From contig JAWLCP010000034.1 of the NCBI GenBank assembly GCA_041687115.1, forward strand, positions 1 through 27,913: 27,913 nt of DNA. Reading direction: 5' to 3'. A program made the position numbers and the translations under genes. How positions within the stretch are numbered: the first letter of the stretch is position 1; the number at the start of each line of letters is the position of its first letter. This stretch comes from SKLM01 sp041687115 (GTDB lineage: Bacteria; Chloroflexota; Anaerolineae; B4-G1). Shown here one piece after another: positions 7,569 to 14,631 of the stretch. Under the pieces are notes generated by a model, which saw only the letters and a program-made list of their open reading frames with translations, searched no databases and was not told the origin of the DNA.

Positions 7569-8486
7569 CTACAGGACGCCGCGATCCCTCCTCGCCACGG
7601 TCACCAGCCGATCCTGTATCCAGTTCCCCAGGGGAACCATGAAACCGCGCAAGTAGTAAGCCAGCTTCAGCGTCGCATCGGGGATGATCACATAGTCCCC
7701 TCTGCGAATACCTCTCACGATGGCCGCCGCGACTCGGTCCGGGCTCATCGGCTGGCCGTCATCGGTCAACAGCCATTTCGCGAGCCAATAAGCGATGAAC
7801 TCACTCAGCCTGTTCAACTTCCTCGGCTTGACAGCGCCAGTGATTATCTTCAACTCCAGGGGCTGGAGCTCTCTCTCCTGCCGGAGCTGAGGGGTATCCG
7901 TATCGGGTGGGAGAACGAGAGACACTCCAATGCCGCGCGGCTTCATCTCAGCCCGAAGCGCCTCCGTAAAGCCGAAGACGGCGAACTTCGAGGCTGCGTA
8001 CGCAGTGTAGCCGAAACCACCAATAACCCCTGCCATCGACGAGATGTTCACGATGTGACCGTCCCCCTGGGCTATCATGTCCGGCAGGACAGCTCGGAGA
8101 GTATGGAGTGTGCCGAAGTAGTTGACGTCCATCTGCTCCCGGAAGGTGGAGAGCGGGAGCTCCTCGAAGTAGCCGGGATGGGCGATGCCCGCGCAATTGA
8201 TCAGGATGTCGCACGCCCCACCAACCTCCTTGATGGCTGCGATGGCATCTTCGACCAGCTGATACTTGACGACATCGGCGGAAAAGGCACCATTCCGCTG
8301 ACCAAGACCGATTCCTTGTGCTTTGACGTCCTCGAGGGCCCGAGCGAGTTTCCTCTCATCCCGCGCGACAAGGAAGACGTTGGCCCCCTCTCCGGACAGC
8401 AACTTCGCCGTCGCCTTACCGATACCGCTCGATCCTCCGGTTATGACGACGTTCTTGCCTCTGAAGGTTGTGTCTCTGTTTCCCAT
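7569..8486 (-). CDS. SDR oxidoreductase, 3-ketodihydrosphingosine reductase-like
   Basis: This 305-residue classical short-chain dehydrogenase has the NADP(H) motif TGGSSGIG (16-23), NCAG (97-100), catalytic S150 and YAASK (Y163, K167). After the active site comes PPDTDTP (193-199), then a PLELKIITGAVKP segment. Eukaryotic 3-ketosphinganine reductases (KDSR/TSC10) have the same arrangement, with PPDTDTP and a PLE-x-x-I-x-x-x-x-x-KP-like stretch. The C-terminus (~273-295) is hydrophobic, which suits a membrane lipid substrate. The predicted reaction is NADPH reduction of 3-ketosphinganine made by an SPT-like enzyme such as the one at 3731-4909. A GAGGTG Shine-Dalgarno lies ~12 nt before the ATG. 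It lies downstream of the cold-shock gene on the same strand, past a terminator, and I see no clear promoter of its own. A generic SDR role is the alternative. Confidence 0.8.
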   Translation of the reverse strand: MGNRDTTFRGKNVVITGGSSGIGKATAKLLSGEGANVFLVARDERKLARALEDVKAQGIGLGQRNGAFSADVVKYQLVEDAIAAIKEVGGACDILINCAGIAHPGYFEELPLSTFREQMDVNYFGTLHTLRAVLPDMIAQGDGHIVNISSMAGVIGGFGYTAYAASKFAVFGFTEALRAEMKPRGIGVSLVLPPDTDTPQLRQERELQPLELKIITGAVKPRKLNRLSEFIAYWLAKWLLTDDGQPMSPDRVAAAIVRGIRRGDYVIIPDATLKLAYYLRGFMVPLGNWIQDRLVTVARRDRGVL

Positions 8487-8514
8487 CTCGTCAAGAGCAC
8501 CTCATCTGCTGTGT

Positions 8515-8561
8515 TCGAAAACAGAGAACCGCCCGCGCCGGGAAGTCCCGAGCGCGAGCGG
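8515..8561 (-). terminator. Rho-independent terminator after the cold-shock gene
   Basis: On the minus strand a long hairpin forms from CCGCTCGCGC and GCGCGGGCGG (10 bp, one G-U), capped by a further CGGG/CCCG pairing. The tail is TTCTCTGTTTT. It separates the cold-shock transcript from the SDR gene. Confidence 0.75.
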
Positions 8562-8627
8562 CCCCTCTTGATTGCGCATCTTCGGTGCTACATATCCGAA
8601 TCTGACGCGGCTAGTTAGTTGCTTCGT

Positions 8628-8855
8628 TTAGAAGCCCGTTGGCTCTCCGATAGGGACGACGTCGGTTGCTCGGAGGCCCTTGGGCCCCTCTTCGACACTG
8701 AACTCGACTCGCTGGCCTTCATTGAGCGTCTTGAAGCCCCCGCCCTTGATTTCGGAGTAATGGACGAACACGTCCTCCCCCTCATCGCGCGAGATGAATC
8801 CGTAGCCCTTATCGTTGCTGAACCATTTTACGGTTCCCGTCTCTTTGCCTTCCAT
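8628..8855 (-). CDS. csp: Cold-shock domain protein (CspA family)
   Basis: This 75-residue single-stranded nucleic acid binding protein is an RNA chaperone with an OB fold. It carries both family motifs, RNP1 (KGYGFI) and RNP2 (VFVHY), after the typical opening TGTVKWFSNDKGYGFI. The frame is open to an ATG at 8897, but the 14 extra residues are basic and not family-like, so the ATG at 8855 is chosen. AGGGAG lies about 10 nt upstream, and a GGAGG touching the ATG is too close to act. The mRNA has a long structured leader (~120 nt), as in many csp genes, and a strong terminator. Translation may therefore be temperature-controlled through the leader. Confidence 0.95.
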   Translation of the reverse strand: MEGKETGTVKWFSNDKGYGFISRDEGEDVFVHYSEIKGGGFKTLNEGQRVEFSVEEGPKGLRATDVVPIGEPTGF

Positions 8856-8917
8856 CCTCCTGATTCTCCCTGATAAGTGATACTTGCGCGGCGGCAAGGG
8901 AGGTGATTGTGCAAACC

Positions 8918-8940
8918 GCCCAGGCTCCGTAAGCCCGGGC
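8918..8940 (-). promoter_or_regulatory. Hairpin in the csp 5' leader
   Basis: GCCCGGGC and GCCTGGGC pair over 8 bp (one G-U) around a 7-nt loop, inside the ~120-nt leader of the cold-shock mRNA. No T-run follows, so it is not a terminator. Confidence 0.5.
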
Positions 8941-8983
8941 AGGATGATCCATCACCACCTAACTTACCGCGTCCTATATATTT

Positions 8984-9012
8984 AGTTTATCATATCTCCA
9001 CCGAAACGTCAA
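8984..9012 (-). promoter_or_regulatory. csp promoter
   Basis: On the minus strand TTGACG (9007-9012), a 17-bp spacer and TAAACT (8984-8989) are followed by AT-rich sequence. The predicted start near 8977 gives the long leader. Confidence 0.6.
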
Positions 9013-9112
9013 GCTCCGCTGCCCCCTTTGGCGTCGCTCGATGAGCTCTCGACCCAGCGCCGGAAGGACGTTTCCACCGCACTTAAGCGGGATGGTTGCC
9101 AGAGTCGGCCGT

Positions 9113-9141
9113 TTGGCCGGGGACAATCGATCGTGTATAAT
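9113..9141 (+). promoter_or_regulatory. Promoter of the glycosyltransferase gene (leaderless)
   Basis: TTGGCC (9113-9118), a 17-bp spacer and a perfect TATAAT (9136-9141) end only 8 nt before the ATG at 9150. Transcription should start at or within 2 nt of the start codon, and there is no Shine-Dalgarno sequence. Confidence 0.65.
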
Positions 9142-9149
9142 GCCGTGAG

Positions 9150-10124
9150 ATGCGCATCTCTGTCATCGCGACGGTCCTGAACGAGGGTAAGAGCCTTCCC
9201 AGACTGCTGGACAGTCTGACCGCCCAGACTCGTCAGCCTGATGAGGTGGTGATCTGCGACGGCGGGTCGACAGACGGCACGCTGGCGGTCCTGGAGGCTG
9301 AGGATCGCTTTCCACTGCGGGTCGTCGAGCGCCCGGGGGCAAACATCTCTCAGGGCAGGAACGCGGCCATCAGAGCGACTACGGGCGAAGTCGTCGCCGT
9401 GACGGACGCAGGCGTCAGGCTGGACGCTGAATGGCTGGAGAAGATCGCCGCGCCGTTTGAAGAGAGCGACGCGGAAACCGTCGCTGGCTTCTTCCGGCCT
9501 GACCCCGAGACAGTGTTCGAGACGGCGATGGGTGCCACCGTGCTGCCCGAGCTTAAGGACGTGCAACCAGAGCGGTTCCTGCCGTCGAGCCGCTCTGTTG
9601 CCTTTCGCAAGAAGGCCTGGAAGACGGTTGGGGGCTACCCCGAGTGGTTGGACTACTGCGAGGATCTGGTCTTCGACTTTCGACTGCGGGCAGTCTACGG
9701 TGCATTCGTCTTTGCGCCCGAGGCTCTGGTCTACTTCCGCCCTCGCCCCACCCTGCGAGCCTTCTTTCTGCAGTACTATCGGTACGCACGCGGTGACGGC
9801 AAGGCTGATCTGTGGCGCCTGCGGCACGCGATCCGGTATCTGACGTACCTGGTCGCCGTGCCGCTGATCGCAGCTGCCGCGGCGATTGGCAGCCCTGAGT
9901 GGTGGGCGCTTTACCTGATCGCTATACCGGGTATGCTATGGGTCCCGTGGCGTCGGCTCTCGAACTTGTGGGACGATATGACCATGTTCCAGAAGGTGAG
10001 AGCCGCGCTGTGGGTGCCCGTGATCCGGATCACCGGCGACGTCGCTAAGATGGCGGGCTACCCTGTGGGGCTATGGTGGCGCTGGCGGTATCGAGGACAG
10101 ATCCCAGATTGGCGTGACGTGTGA
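9150..10124 (+). CDS. Family 2 glycosyltransferase with C-terminal membrane segments
   Basis: This 324-residue protein has a GT-A fold of the GT2 type. It opens MRISVIATVLNEGKSL, has the nucleotide-sugar motif DGGSTDGT (~37-44), then VTDAGVRLD (the DXD-like position) and DYCEDLVFDFRLR, a likely acceptor/catalytic loop. The last ~100 residues are hydrophobic (YLVAVPLIAAAAAIG, then WALYLIAIPGMLWVPW), so the enzyme is probably anchored to the inner face of the membrane and glycosylates a lipid or surface polymer. The acceptor cannot be read from the sequence. Its nearness to sphingolipid-like genes is suggestive only. It has its own promoter placed so that the mRNA would be leaderless, and it stands alone between divergent csp and downstream dnaK. 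Confidence 0.9.
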   Translation: MRISVIATVLNEGKSLPRLLDSLTAQTRQPDEVVICDGGSTDGTLAVLEAEDRFPLRVVERPGANISQGRNAAIRATTGEVVAVTDAGVRLDAEWLEKIAAPFEESDAETVAGFFRPDPETVFETAMGATVLPELKDVQPERFLPSSRSVAFRKKAWKTVGGYPEWLDYCEDLVFDFRLRAVYGAFVFAPEALVYFRPRPTLRAFFLQYYRYARGDGKADLWRLRHAIRYLTYLVAVPLIAAAAAIGSPEWWALYLIAIPGMLWVPWRRLSNLWDDMTMFQKVRAALWVPVIRITGDVAKMAGYPVGLWWRWRYRGQIPDWRDV

Positions 10125-10476
10125 GGAGAAATCTCCCTCAGGCCGGGTTCTGGAAGCGGATGTTCTCCGGCCTCTGACCTCTGAAACCCCTGAGATTCTC
10201 CAGCAGGAAGCGTGGTCGCACAGTCATTGACACGCCCCGGTTGAGCCGGACGGAACCCTCTTTCCTGCCTCGTAGCTGGGGAGCGTTGCCGCCGTGCCAG
10301 AATCGGTCGACCCCGAATCTTATGCCACGCTAACGTCACTCTTATCCCATTCTAATGGCCCTACGGTATAGTCATCCTAGAAAGTAAGATAGATGGCATT
10401 CCAGCGGGCAATGGCCCTACGGTTTGTTTCCGTGTTCTCACAACTATCAGATGAGGTAGCGTAGCAGGAGGGAGAT
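10125..10476 (+). other. Intergenic region upstream of dnaK
   Basis: No gene is seen in these ~350 bp. The first 77 bp form nested inverted repeats: an outer imperfect pair (10125-10142 with 10189-10201) and an inner perfect AGGCCGG/CCGGCCT (10140-10146 with 10167-10173), possibly ending the glycosyltransferase transcript. Near dnaK lies a 14-bp direct repeat. I see no CIRCE element and no HAIR box. Candidate -10 boxes TATAGT (10367-10372) and TATCAG (10445-10450) have poor -35 partners. Confidence 0.55.
10354..10423 (+). repeat. 14-bp direct repeat upstream of dnaK
   Basis: AATGGCCCTACGGT occurs at 10354-10367 and again, identically, at 10410-10423. The spacing is 56 bp start to start, the second copy ending 53 bp before the dnaK ATG. 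It may be a pair of binding sites controlling the chaperone operon. Confidence 0.6.
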
Positions 10477-12405
10477 ATGAGCAAGATCATTGGCATTGAC
10501 CTGGGCACGACAAACTCCGTAGCGTCTGTGATGGAGGGAGGGGAGCCTACCGTGATCCCCACCGCCGAGGGGGGACGCTTGTGCCCGTCAATTGTCGCGT
10601 TCAACGAGAGTGGCGAGCGGTTGGTGGGGCAGGTCGCCAAGCGCCAGGCCGTCGTCAACCCGAATAACACGGTCTTCTCCATCAAGCGACTGATGGGGCG
10701 GCGATACGACGAGCCCGAGGTCGAGAAGGCGCGGAAGGTCTTGCCCTACGAGATTGTTCAGGGGCCTTCGAATGACGCGCGGGTCTACGTCCCGGTGAAG
10801 GACGAGGAATACACCCCGCAGGAGATCTCGGCGATGATCCTGCGCAAGCTGAAGAAGGACGCCGAGGCCTACCTAGGCGAAGAGGTCGAACAGGCGGTGA
10901 TTACCGTCCCGGCCTACTTCAATGACAGCCAGCGTCAGGCAACAAAAGATGCAGGCAAGATCGCTGGCCTGGAGGTGCTGCGCATCATCAACGAGCCAAC
11001 GGCTGCGAGCCTGGCCTACGGACTGGACAAGGAGAAGGACGAGACCATCCTGGTCTTCGACCTGGGTGGGGGAACCTTCGATGTGTCGATTCTGGACGTT
11101 GGCGAAGGCGTGGTCGAGGTGCGATCGACGAGCGGCGACACGTTCCTAGGCGGCGATGACTGGGATCAGCGCATCACGGACTACATCGCCGATGAGTTCA
11201 AGAAGGAGCAAGGGATCGACCTGCGCGAGGATCGGCAGGCCTTGCAGCGGTTGAAGGAAGCGGCCGAGAAGGCGAAGATCGAGCTTTCGACCGTGCTGGA
11301 GACGGAGATCAACTTGCCCTTCGTCACCGCCGATGCGTCCGGTCCCAAGCACCTGCAGATGAAGCTCACGCGGGCCAAGCTGGAGCAACTGACTGAGGAC
11401 CTGGTAGACCGCTGCCGCACGCCGTTTGAGCGAGCGCTAGAGGATGCTGATCTGGCCCCTGGCGAACTGGACGAGGTGGTTCTGGTGGGGGGTGCGACGC
11501 GAATGCCGATGATCCAGCAGCTGGTGCGCGACTTGACCGGCGGAAAGGAGCCCCACAAGGGGGTCAACCCCGACGAGGTGGTCTCGATCGGGGCGGCCAT
11601 TCAGGCCGGCGTGCTCGGCGGCGAGGTGAAGGATGTGCTGCTGCTTGACGTCACACCGCTGACACTGGGTGTCGAGACCTTGGGCGGGGTGATGACGCCG
11701 ATTATCGAGCGGAACACGACCATTCCGGTGCGGAAGAGCGAGACCTTCTCCACCGCCGAGGACGGCCAGACAGCCGTGACGATTCACGTGCTGCAGGGGG
11801 AGCGCCCCATGGCAGCTGACAATATGAGCCTGGGGCGGTTCAATCTGGAAGGCATTCCGCCCGCGCCGCGTGGCGTACCTCAGATCGAGGTGACGTTCGA
11901 CATCGACGCCGACGGCATTCTGAACGTCGCGGCAGAGGACAAGGCCACCGGCAAGGAGCAGAACGTCACCATCGAGGCGACCACGAACCTGGACGAGGAC
12001 GATGTTGAGCGAATGGTGAAGGAGGCAAAGCGTCACGAGTCTGAGGATCGACGGCACAAGGAACTCATCGAAGCACGCAACAAAGCTGACCAGCTCGTGT
12101 ATCAGATGGAGAAGACGCTGCGCGAGCTCGGCGACAAGGTGTCGGCATCGGACCGGAATCGCATCGAAGGGATCATCGAGGACCTGAAGAAGGCGAAGGA
12201 CGGCGACGATAAGAACCGCATCGAGAGCCTGATCGAGCAGCTACAGCAAGCCAGCCAGGCCATCGGACAGGCGATGTATGCCCAGCAGGAGGCGGCGGGT
12301 GGCGGCGCGCAGGCCGGCCCTGGTGCCGGGCCGCAGGCTGGTGCTGGTCCGAGCGGCGGCGAGGAAGATGAAGAAGTCGTCGAGGGCGAGTTCCACGAAG
12401 TGTAA
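10477..12405 (+). CDS. dnaK: Chaperone protein DnaK (Hsp70)
   Basis: This ATP-dependent chaperone binds exposed hydrophobic peptides and cycles with DnaJ and GrpE. At 642 residues it is full length. The nucleotide-binding domain opens IIGIDLGTTNSVASVMEGG, with phosphate-2 motif VFDLGGGTFDVSILDVG and adenosine motif VVLVGGATRMP. The interdomain linker VLLLDVTPLTLGVETLGG leads into the substrate-binding domain. The charged helical lid ends in a Gly/Ala-rich stretch and the tail EEVVEGEFHEV. AGGAGG lies 6 nt before the ATG. It is first in a run with grpE, dnaJ, a CbpM-like gene and htrA. A 14-bp direct repeat upstream may be its control site. Confidence 0.99.
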   Translation: MSKIIGIDLGTTNSVASVMEGGEPTVIPTAEGGRLCPSIVAFNESGERLVGQVAKRQAVVNPNNTVFSIKRLMGRRYDEPEVEKARKVLPYEIVQGPSNDARVYVPVKDEEYTPQEISAMILRKLKKDAEAYLGEEVEQAVITVPAYFNDSQRQATKDAGKIAGLEVLRIINEPTAASLAYGLDKEKDETILVFDLGGGTFDVSILDVGEGVVEVRSTSGDTFLGGDDWDQRITDYIADEFKKEQGIDLREDRQALQRLKEAAEKAKIELSTVLETEINLPFVTADASGPKHLQMKLTRAKLEQLTEDLVDRCRTPFERALEDADLAPGELDEVVLVGGATRMPMIQQLVRDLTGGKEPHKGVNPDEVVSIGAAIQAGVLGGEVKDVLLLDVTPLTLGVETLGGVMTPIIERNTTIPVRKSETFSTAEDGQTAVTIHVLQGERPMAADNMSLGRFNLEGIPPAPRGVPQIEVTFDIDADGILNVAAEDKATGKEQNVTIEATTNLDEDDVERMVKEAKRHESEDRRHKELIEARNKADQLVYQMEKTLRELGDKVSASDRNRIEGIIEDLKKAKDGDDKNRIESLIEQLQQASQAIGQAMYAQQEAAGGGAQAGPGAGPQAGAGPSGGEEDEEVVEGEFHEV

Positions 12406-12415
12406 AACAGCGCGG

Positions 12416-12470
12416 TAGATTGGTGAACCGACGCTCGGCTTGGGACGCCGGGCGCCAGGGAGCCAATCTA
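12416..12470 (+). repeat. Inverted repeat between dnaK and grpE
   Basis: TAGATTGG (12416-12423) is perfectly complementary to CCAATCTA (12463-12470) across 39 nt that hold further GC-rich pairing. TCGCTTTCTT follows. It could be a weak terminator or processing site that sets DnaK above GrpE levels. Confidence 0.5.
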
Positions 12471-12496
12471 TCGCTTTCTTGAGACAAGGTTGGATC

Positions 12497-13159
12497 ATGA
12501 ATGAACGAGTGCGCGTACCGATCCGTGTGAGGCGTTCATCCGACGGGTCGCAGCAAGAGGTCCGAGAGGAGAAAGAAGCGATTGTCAACTCGGAACCGCC
12601 TGTGGTGGAGCAACGGCGGGTCGTGCAGGAAGGAACGGTAGACGTCGCTCCGGCACAGCCAAGGGTAGAAAGCGTTCCCCCCGCACCGCGAGAAGAGGAG
12701 CAGGAGGAACGGCAGGAAGAGATCGAGACGCTGAGGGAGGAGTTGGAGACATGGCGTGACCGGGCGCTACGTCTGCAGGCTGAGCTCGAGAACTTCCGCA
12801 AGCGGCAGCGACGGTTGGCCGAGGAGACTATCCAGACGGACCGGGCTCGTCTGCTGCGAAACTTCCTGATGATTGCGGATGACCTCGAGCGAGCGTTGCG
12901 TGCCGAGGGCGAACAAGAGAGCCTGCGTGAAGGCGTGGAGGTGACGTATCGCTCGCTCAAGCAGCTCTTGAACCAGGAGGGGGTGGAGCGAATCGAGGCC
13001 CGAGGAGAGACATTCGACCCGGAATGGCACGAGGCAGTGGGGACCGTCCCCCACCAGCAAGCTGACGCGGATCGCGACACGGTCGTCGAGGTGACTCAGC
13101 AAGGGTATCGTCTAGATGGAAGGCTTCTGCGCCCGGCACGGGTGATCGTCGCGAAGTAG
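12497..13159 (+). CDS. grpE: Nucleotide exchange factor GrpE
   Basis: GrpE releases ADP from DnaK. From the ATG at 12497 the protein is 220 residues. An upstream in-frame ATG (12440) lies inside the intergenic hairpin region and is rejected. The N-terminal ~70 residues are charged and disordered. A long coiled coil (~71-115, Glu/Arg-rich, including AELENFRKRQRR) is the dimerisation stalk. The C-terminal beta domain carries the family motif GETFDPEWHEAVGTVP. The N-terminal extension is longer than in E. coli. It lies 91 bp after dnaK and is followed by a very strong hairpin. Confidence 0.96.
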   Translation: MNERVRVPIRVRRSSDGSQQEVREEKEAIVNSEPPVVEQRRVVQEGTVDVAPAQPRVESVPPAPREEEQEERQEEIETLREELETWRDRALRLQAELENFRKRQRRLAEETIQTDRARLLRNFLMIADDLERALRAEGEQESLREGVEVTYRSLKQLLNQEGVERIEARGETFDPEWHEAVGTVPHQQADADRDTVVEVTQQGYRLDGRLLRPARVIVAK

Positions 13160-13187
13160 GGTCACGTGAGCAGGGGAGCCCACACTT

Positions 13188-13223
13188 CACACGGCCTGGA
13201 TTGCCAGCAATCCAGGCCGTGTG
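13188..13223. repeat. Perfect 16-bp stem hairpin between grpE and dnaJ
   Basis: Arms at 13188-13203 and 13208-13223 pair perfectly with a CCAG tetraloop (core CACACGGCCTGGATTG). No T-run follows on either strand, so a classical terminator is unlikely. An mRNA-stabilising or RNase III processing site is more likely. Confidence 0.7.
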
Positions 13224-13318
13224 CCGCAAGGAATTGGAAGCAGAGAATCACACGGGAGAACCGTCAGACACAGCGAGTTGGGTTCTGCGCGCTTTCTTAG
13301 CGAGACAGTAGGGATTGT

Positions 13319-14305
13319 ATGGAATACAAGGATTACTACGACACCCTGAACGTGAACAGGGACGCCAGTCAGGACGAGATTCGGCGGGCCTTTCGCCAGC
13401 TCGCCCGCAAACACCATCCAGATGTTAACCCAGGCGACCCGGAAGCGGAGGAGCGTTTCAAGGAGATCAACGAGGCCTACGAGGTGCTCTCTGATCCCCA
13501 GAAGCGACAGAAGTACGATCGGCTGGGAGCAGACTGGCAGCGCTACGAGAAGGCAGGCGGACGACCGGGGGGGTTCGACTGGGGCGAATGGGCGACGGAA
13601 GCGCCGGGCGGCGGACCTCAGCGCGTGTACGTCCGGCAAGGGACGCCAGAAGACCTGGAGGATCTCTTTGGGGGAGGAAGCCCATTCTCCGATTTCTTCA
13701 CTCAGATCTTCGGAGGGATGGGTGCCGCTCGTGCACCAGGCGGTGAGACGCGGACGAGAGCGCGACCTGGCGGGTTTGAGTACCGAGCCCGCCCGCAGCA
13801 GGGTCAGGATTTCGAGCAGGAGGTGGAGATTAGCCTACGGGAGGCGTACACCGGTACGACACGGACACTCCAGAGGAATGGGCGTCGATTGGAGGTGAAG
13901 ATCCCCCCCGGTGCTCGCACAGGGACGCGGGTGCGGGTCTCTGGTGAGGGAGGCGCAGGTGCAGCGGGTGGTGAGGCCGGCGATCTCTACCTACGCGTCC
14001 ATGTCCAGGATGACGCCCGGTTCGATCGCGAGGGCGACGACCTGCGCGTAAGCGTGCCGGTCGATCTCTACACGGCGGTCCTCGGCGGCGAGACAAAGGT
14101 GCCAACCCTGGAGGGCTCGGTAGTATTGACCATCCCCCCGGGCACGCAGAATGGACAGGTCTTCCGCCTGCGAGGGAAGGGAATGCCGAATCTGCGGAAC
14201 CCGGACAAGCGCGGTGACCTGTATGCGAAGGTGGATGTAGAGCTGCCAACAGATCTCACGCCGCGGCACCGCGAGCTCTTCGAGGAACTACGCAGCATCT
14301 CGTGA
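13319..14305 (+). CDS. cbpA: CbpA-type DnaJ co-chaperone (no zinc finger)
   Basis: This J-domain protein of 328 residues stimulates the DnaK ATPase. The J-domain (~4-70) has HPD at 33-35. A Gly/Phe-rich region (~80-155, including EDLFGGGSPFSDFF) follows, then two beta-sandwich client-binding domains (IPPGARTGTRVRVSGEG and IPPGTQNGQVFRLRGKGMP). The four CxxCxGxG repeats of class I DnaJ are absent, so this is a class II, CbpA-like protein even though it occupies the dnaJ position of the operon. The ribosome-binding site is weak. It is followed after 14 nt by a small MerR-like gene, matching the E. coli cbpA-cbpM pair. Confidence 0.95.
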   Translation: MEYKDYYDTLNVNRDASQDEIRRAFRQLARKHHPDVNPGDPEAEERFKEINEAYEVLSDPQKRQKYDRLGADWQRYEKAGGRPGGFDWGEWATEAPGGGPQRVYVRQGTPEDLEDLFGGGSPFSDFFTQIFGGMGAARAPGGETRTRARPGGFEYRARPQQGQDFEQEVEISLREAYTGTTRTLQRNGRRLEVKIPPGARTGTRVRVSGEGGAGAAGGEAGDLYLRVHVQDDARFDREGDDLRVSVPVDLYTAVLGGETKVPTLEGSVVLTIPPGTQNGQVFRLRGKGMPNLRNPDKRGDLYAKVDVELPTDLTPRHRELFEELRSIS

Positions 14306-14319
14306 GGAGGCCCCGAGCG

Positions 14320-14586
14320 ATGGCGAGACAAAAACGAACGACCATCACGGTCAAGCGGGCCGCCCGGAGGACAAGTGTGGACGTGCAGGTGGTGCAGTAC
14401 TGCATCGAGGTCGGCGTGCTGGAGGAGGGACTCACGGAGGAGGACCTGGTCGAGTTGCGGCGTGTCCGCCGCCTGATGTCGTTGGGCGTCAATCTGCAAG
14501 GTGCGGAGATCATTCTGCGGATGCGGCGCCGAATCAAGGAGCTGCAGGCAGAGATCGTTCGACTCGAAGGCCGTCTCCGGTGGTAA
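14320..14586 (+). CDS. cbpM: CbpM-like / MerR-family small chaperone modulator
   Basis: This small basic protein has 88 residues. It has a helix-turn-helix-like stretch (KRAARRTSVDVQVVQYCIE), then LTEEDLVELRRVRRLMSLG and VNLQGAEIILRMRRRIKELQ, the dimerisation-helix pattern of HspR/MerR. The wing motif of DNA-binding MerR proteins (RTxxGYRxY) is missing, which fits CbpM, a direct inhibitor of CbpA, better than the HspR repressor. The C-terminus is a short coiled coil. The ATG at 14320 is preceded by AGGAGG; a GTG at 14302 would overlap the dnaJ stop. HspR-type repression of this operon is the alternative, but no HAIR box is visible. Confidence 0.75.
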   Translation: MARQKRTTITVKRAARRTSVDVQVVQYCIEVGVLEEGLTEEDLVELRRVRRLMSLGVNLQGAEIILRMRRRIKELQAEIVRLEGRLRW

Positions 14587-14631
14587 CCAGAGTCAGCGGT
14601 GGCCCACTACGGTCTGGTCTGAAGGAGAGAA

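Noticed and set aside
9009..9827. 272-residue minus-strand frame opposite the glycosyltransferase
   Set aside because: Codon-mirror of the real gene; it crosses the csp promoter region and has no recognisable domain.
10318..10360. Sigma-32-like heat-shock promoter before dnaK
   Set aside because: CCCATTCT resembles a sigma-32 -10, but no matching CTTGAA-type -35 lies at the proper distance.
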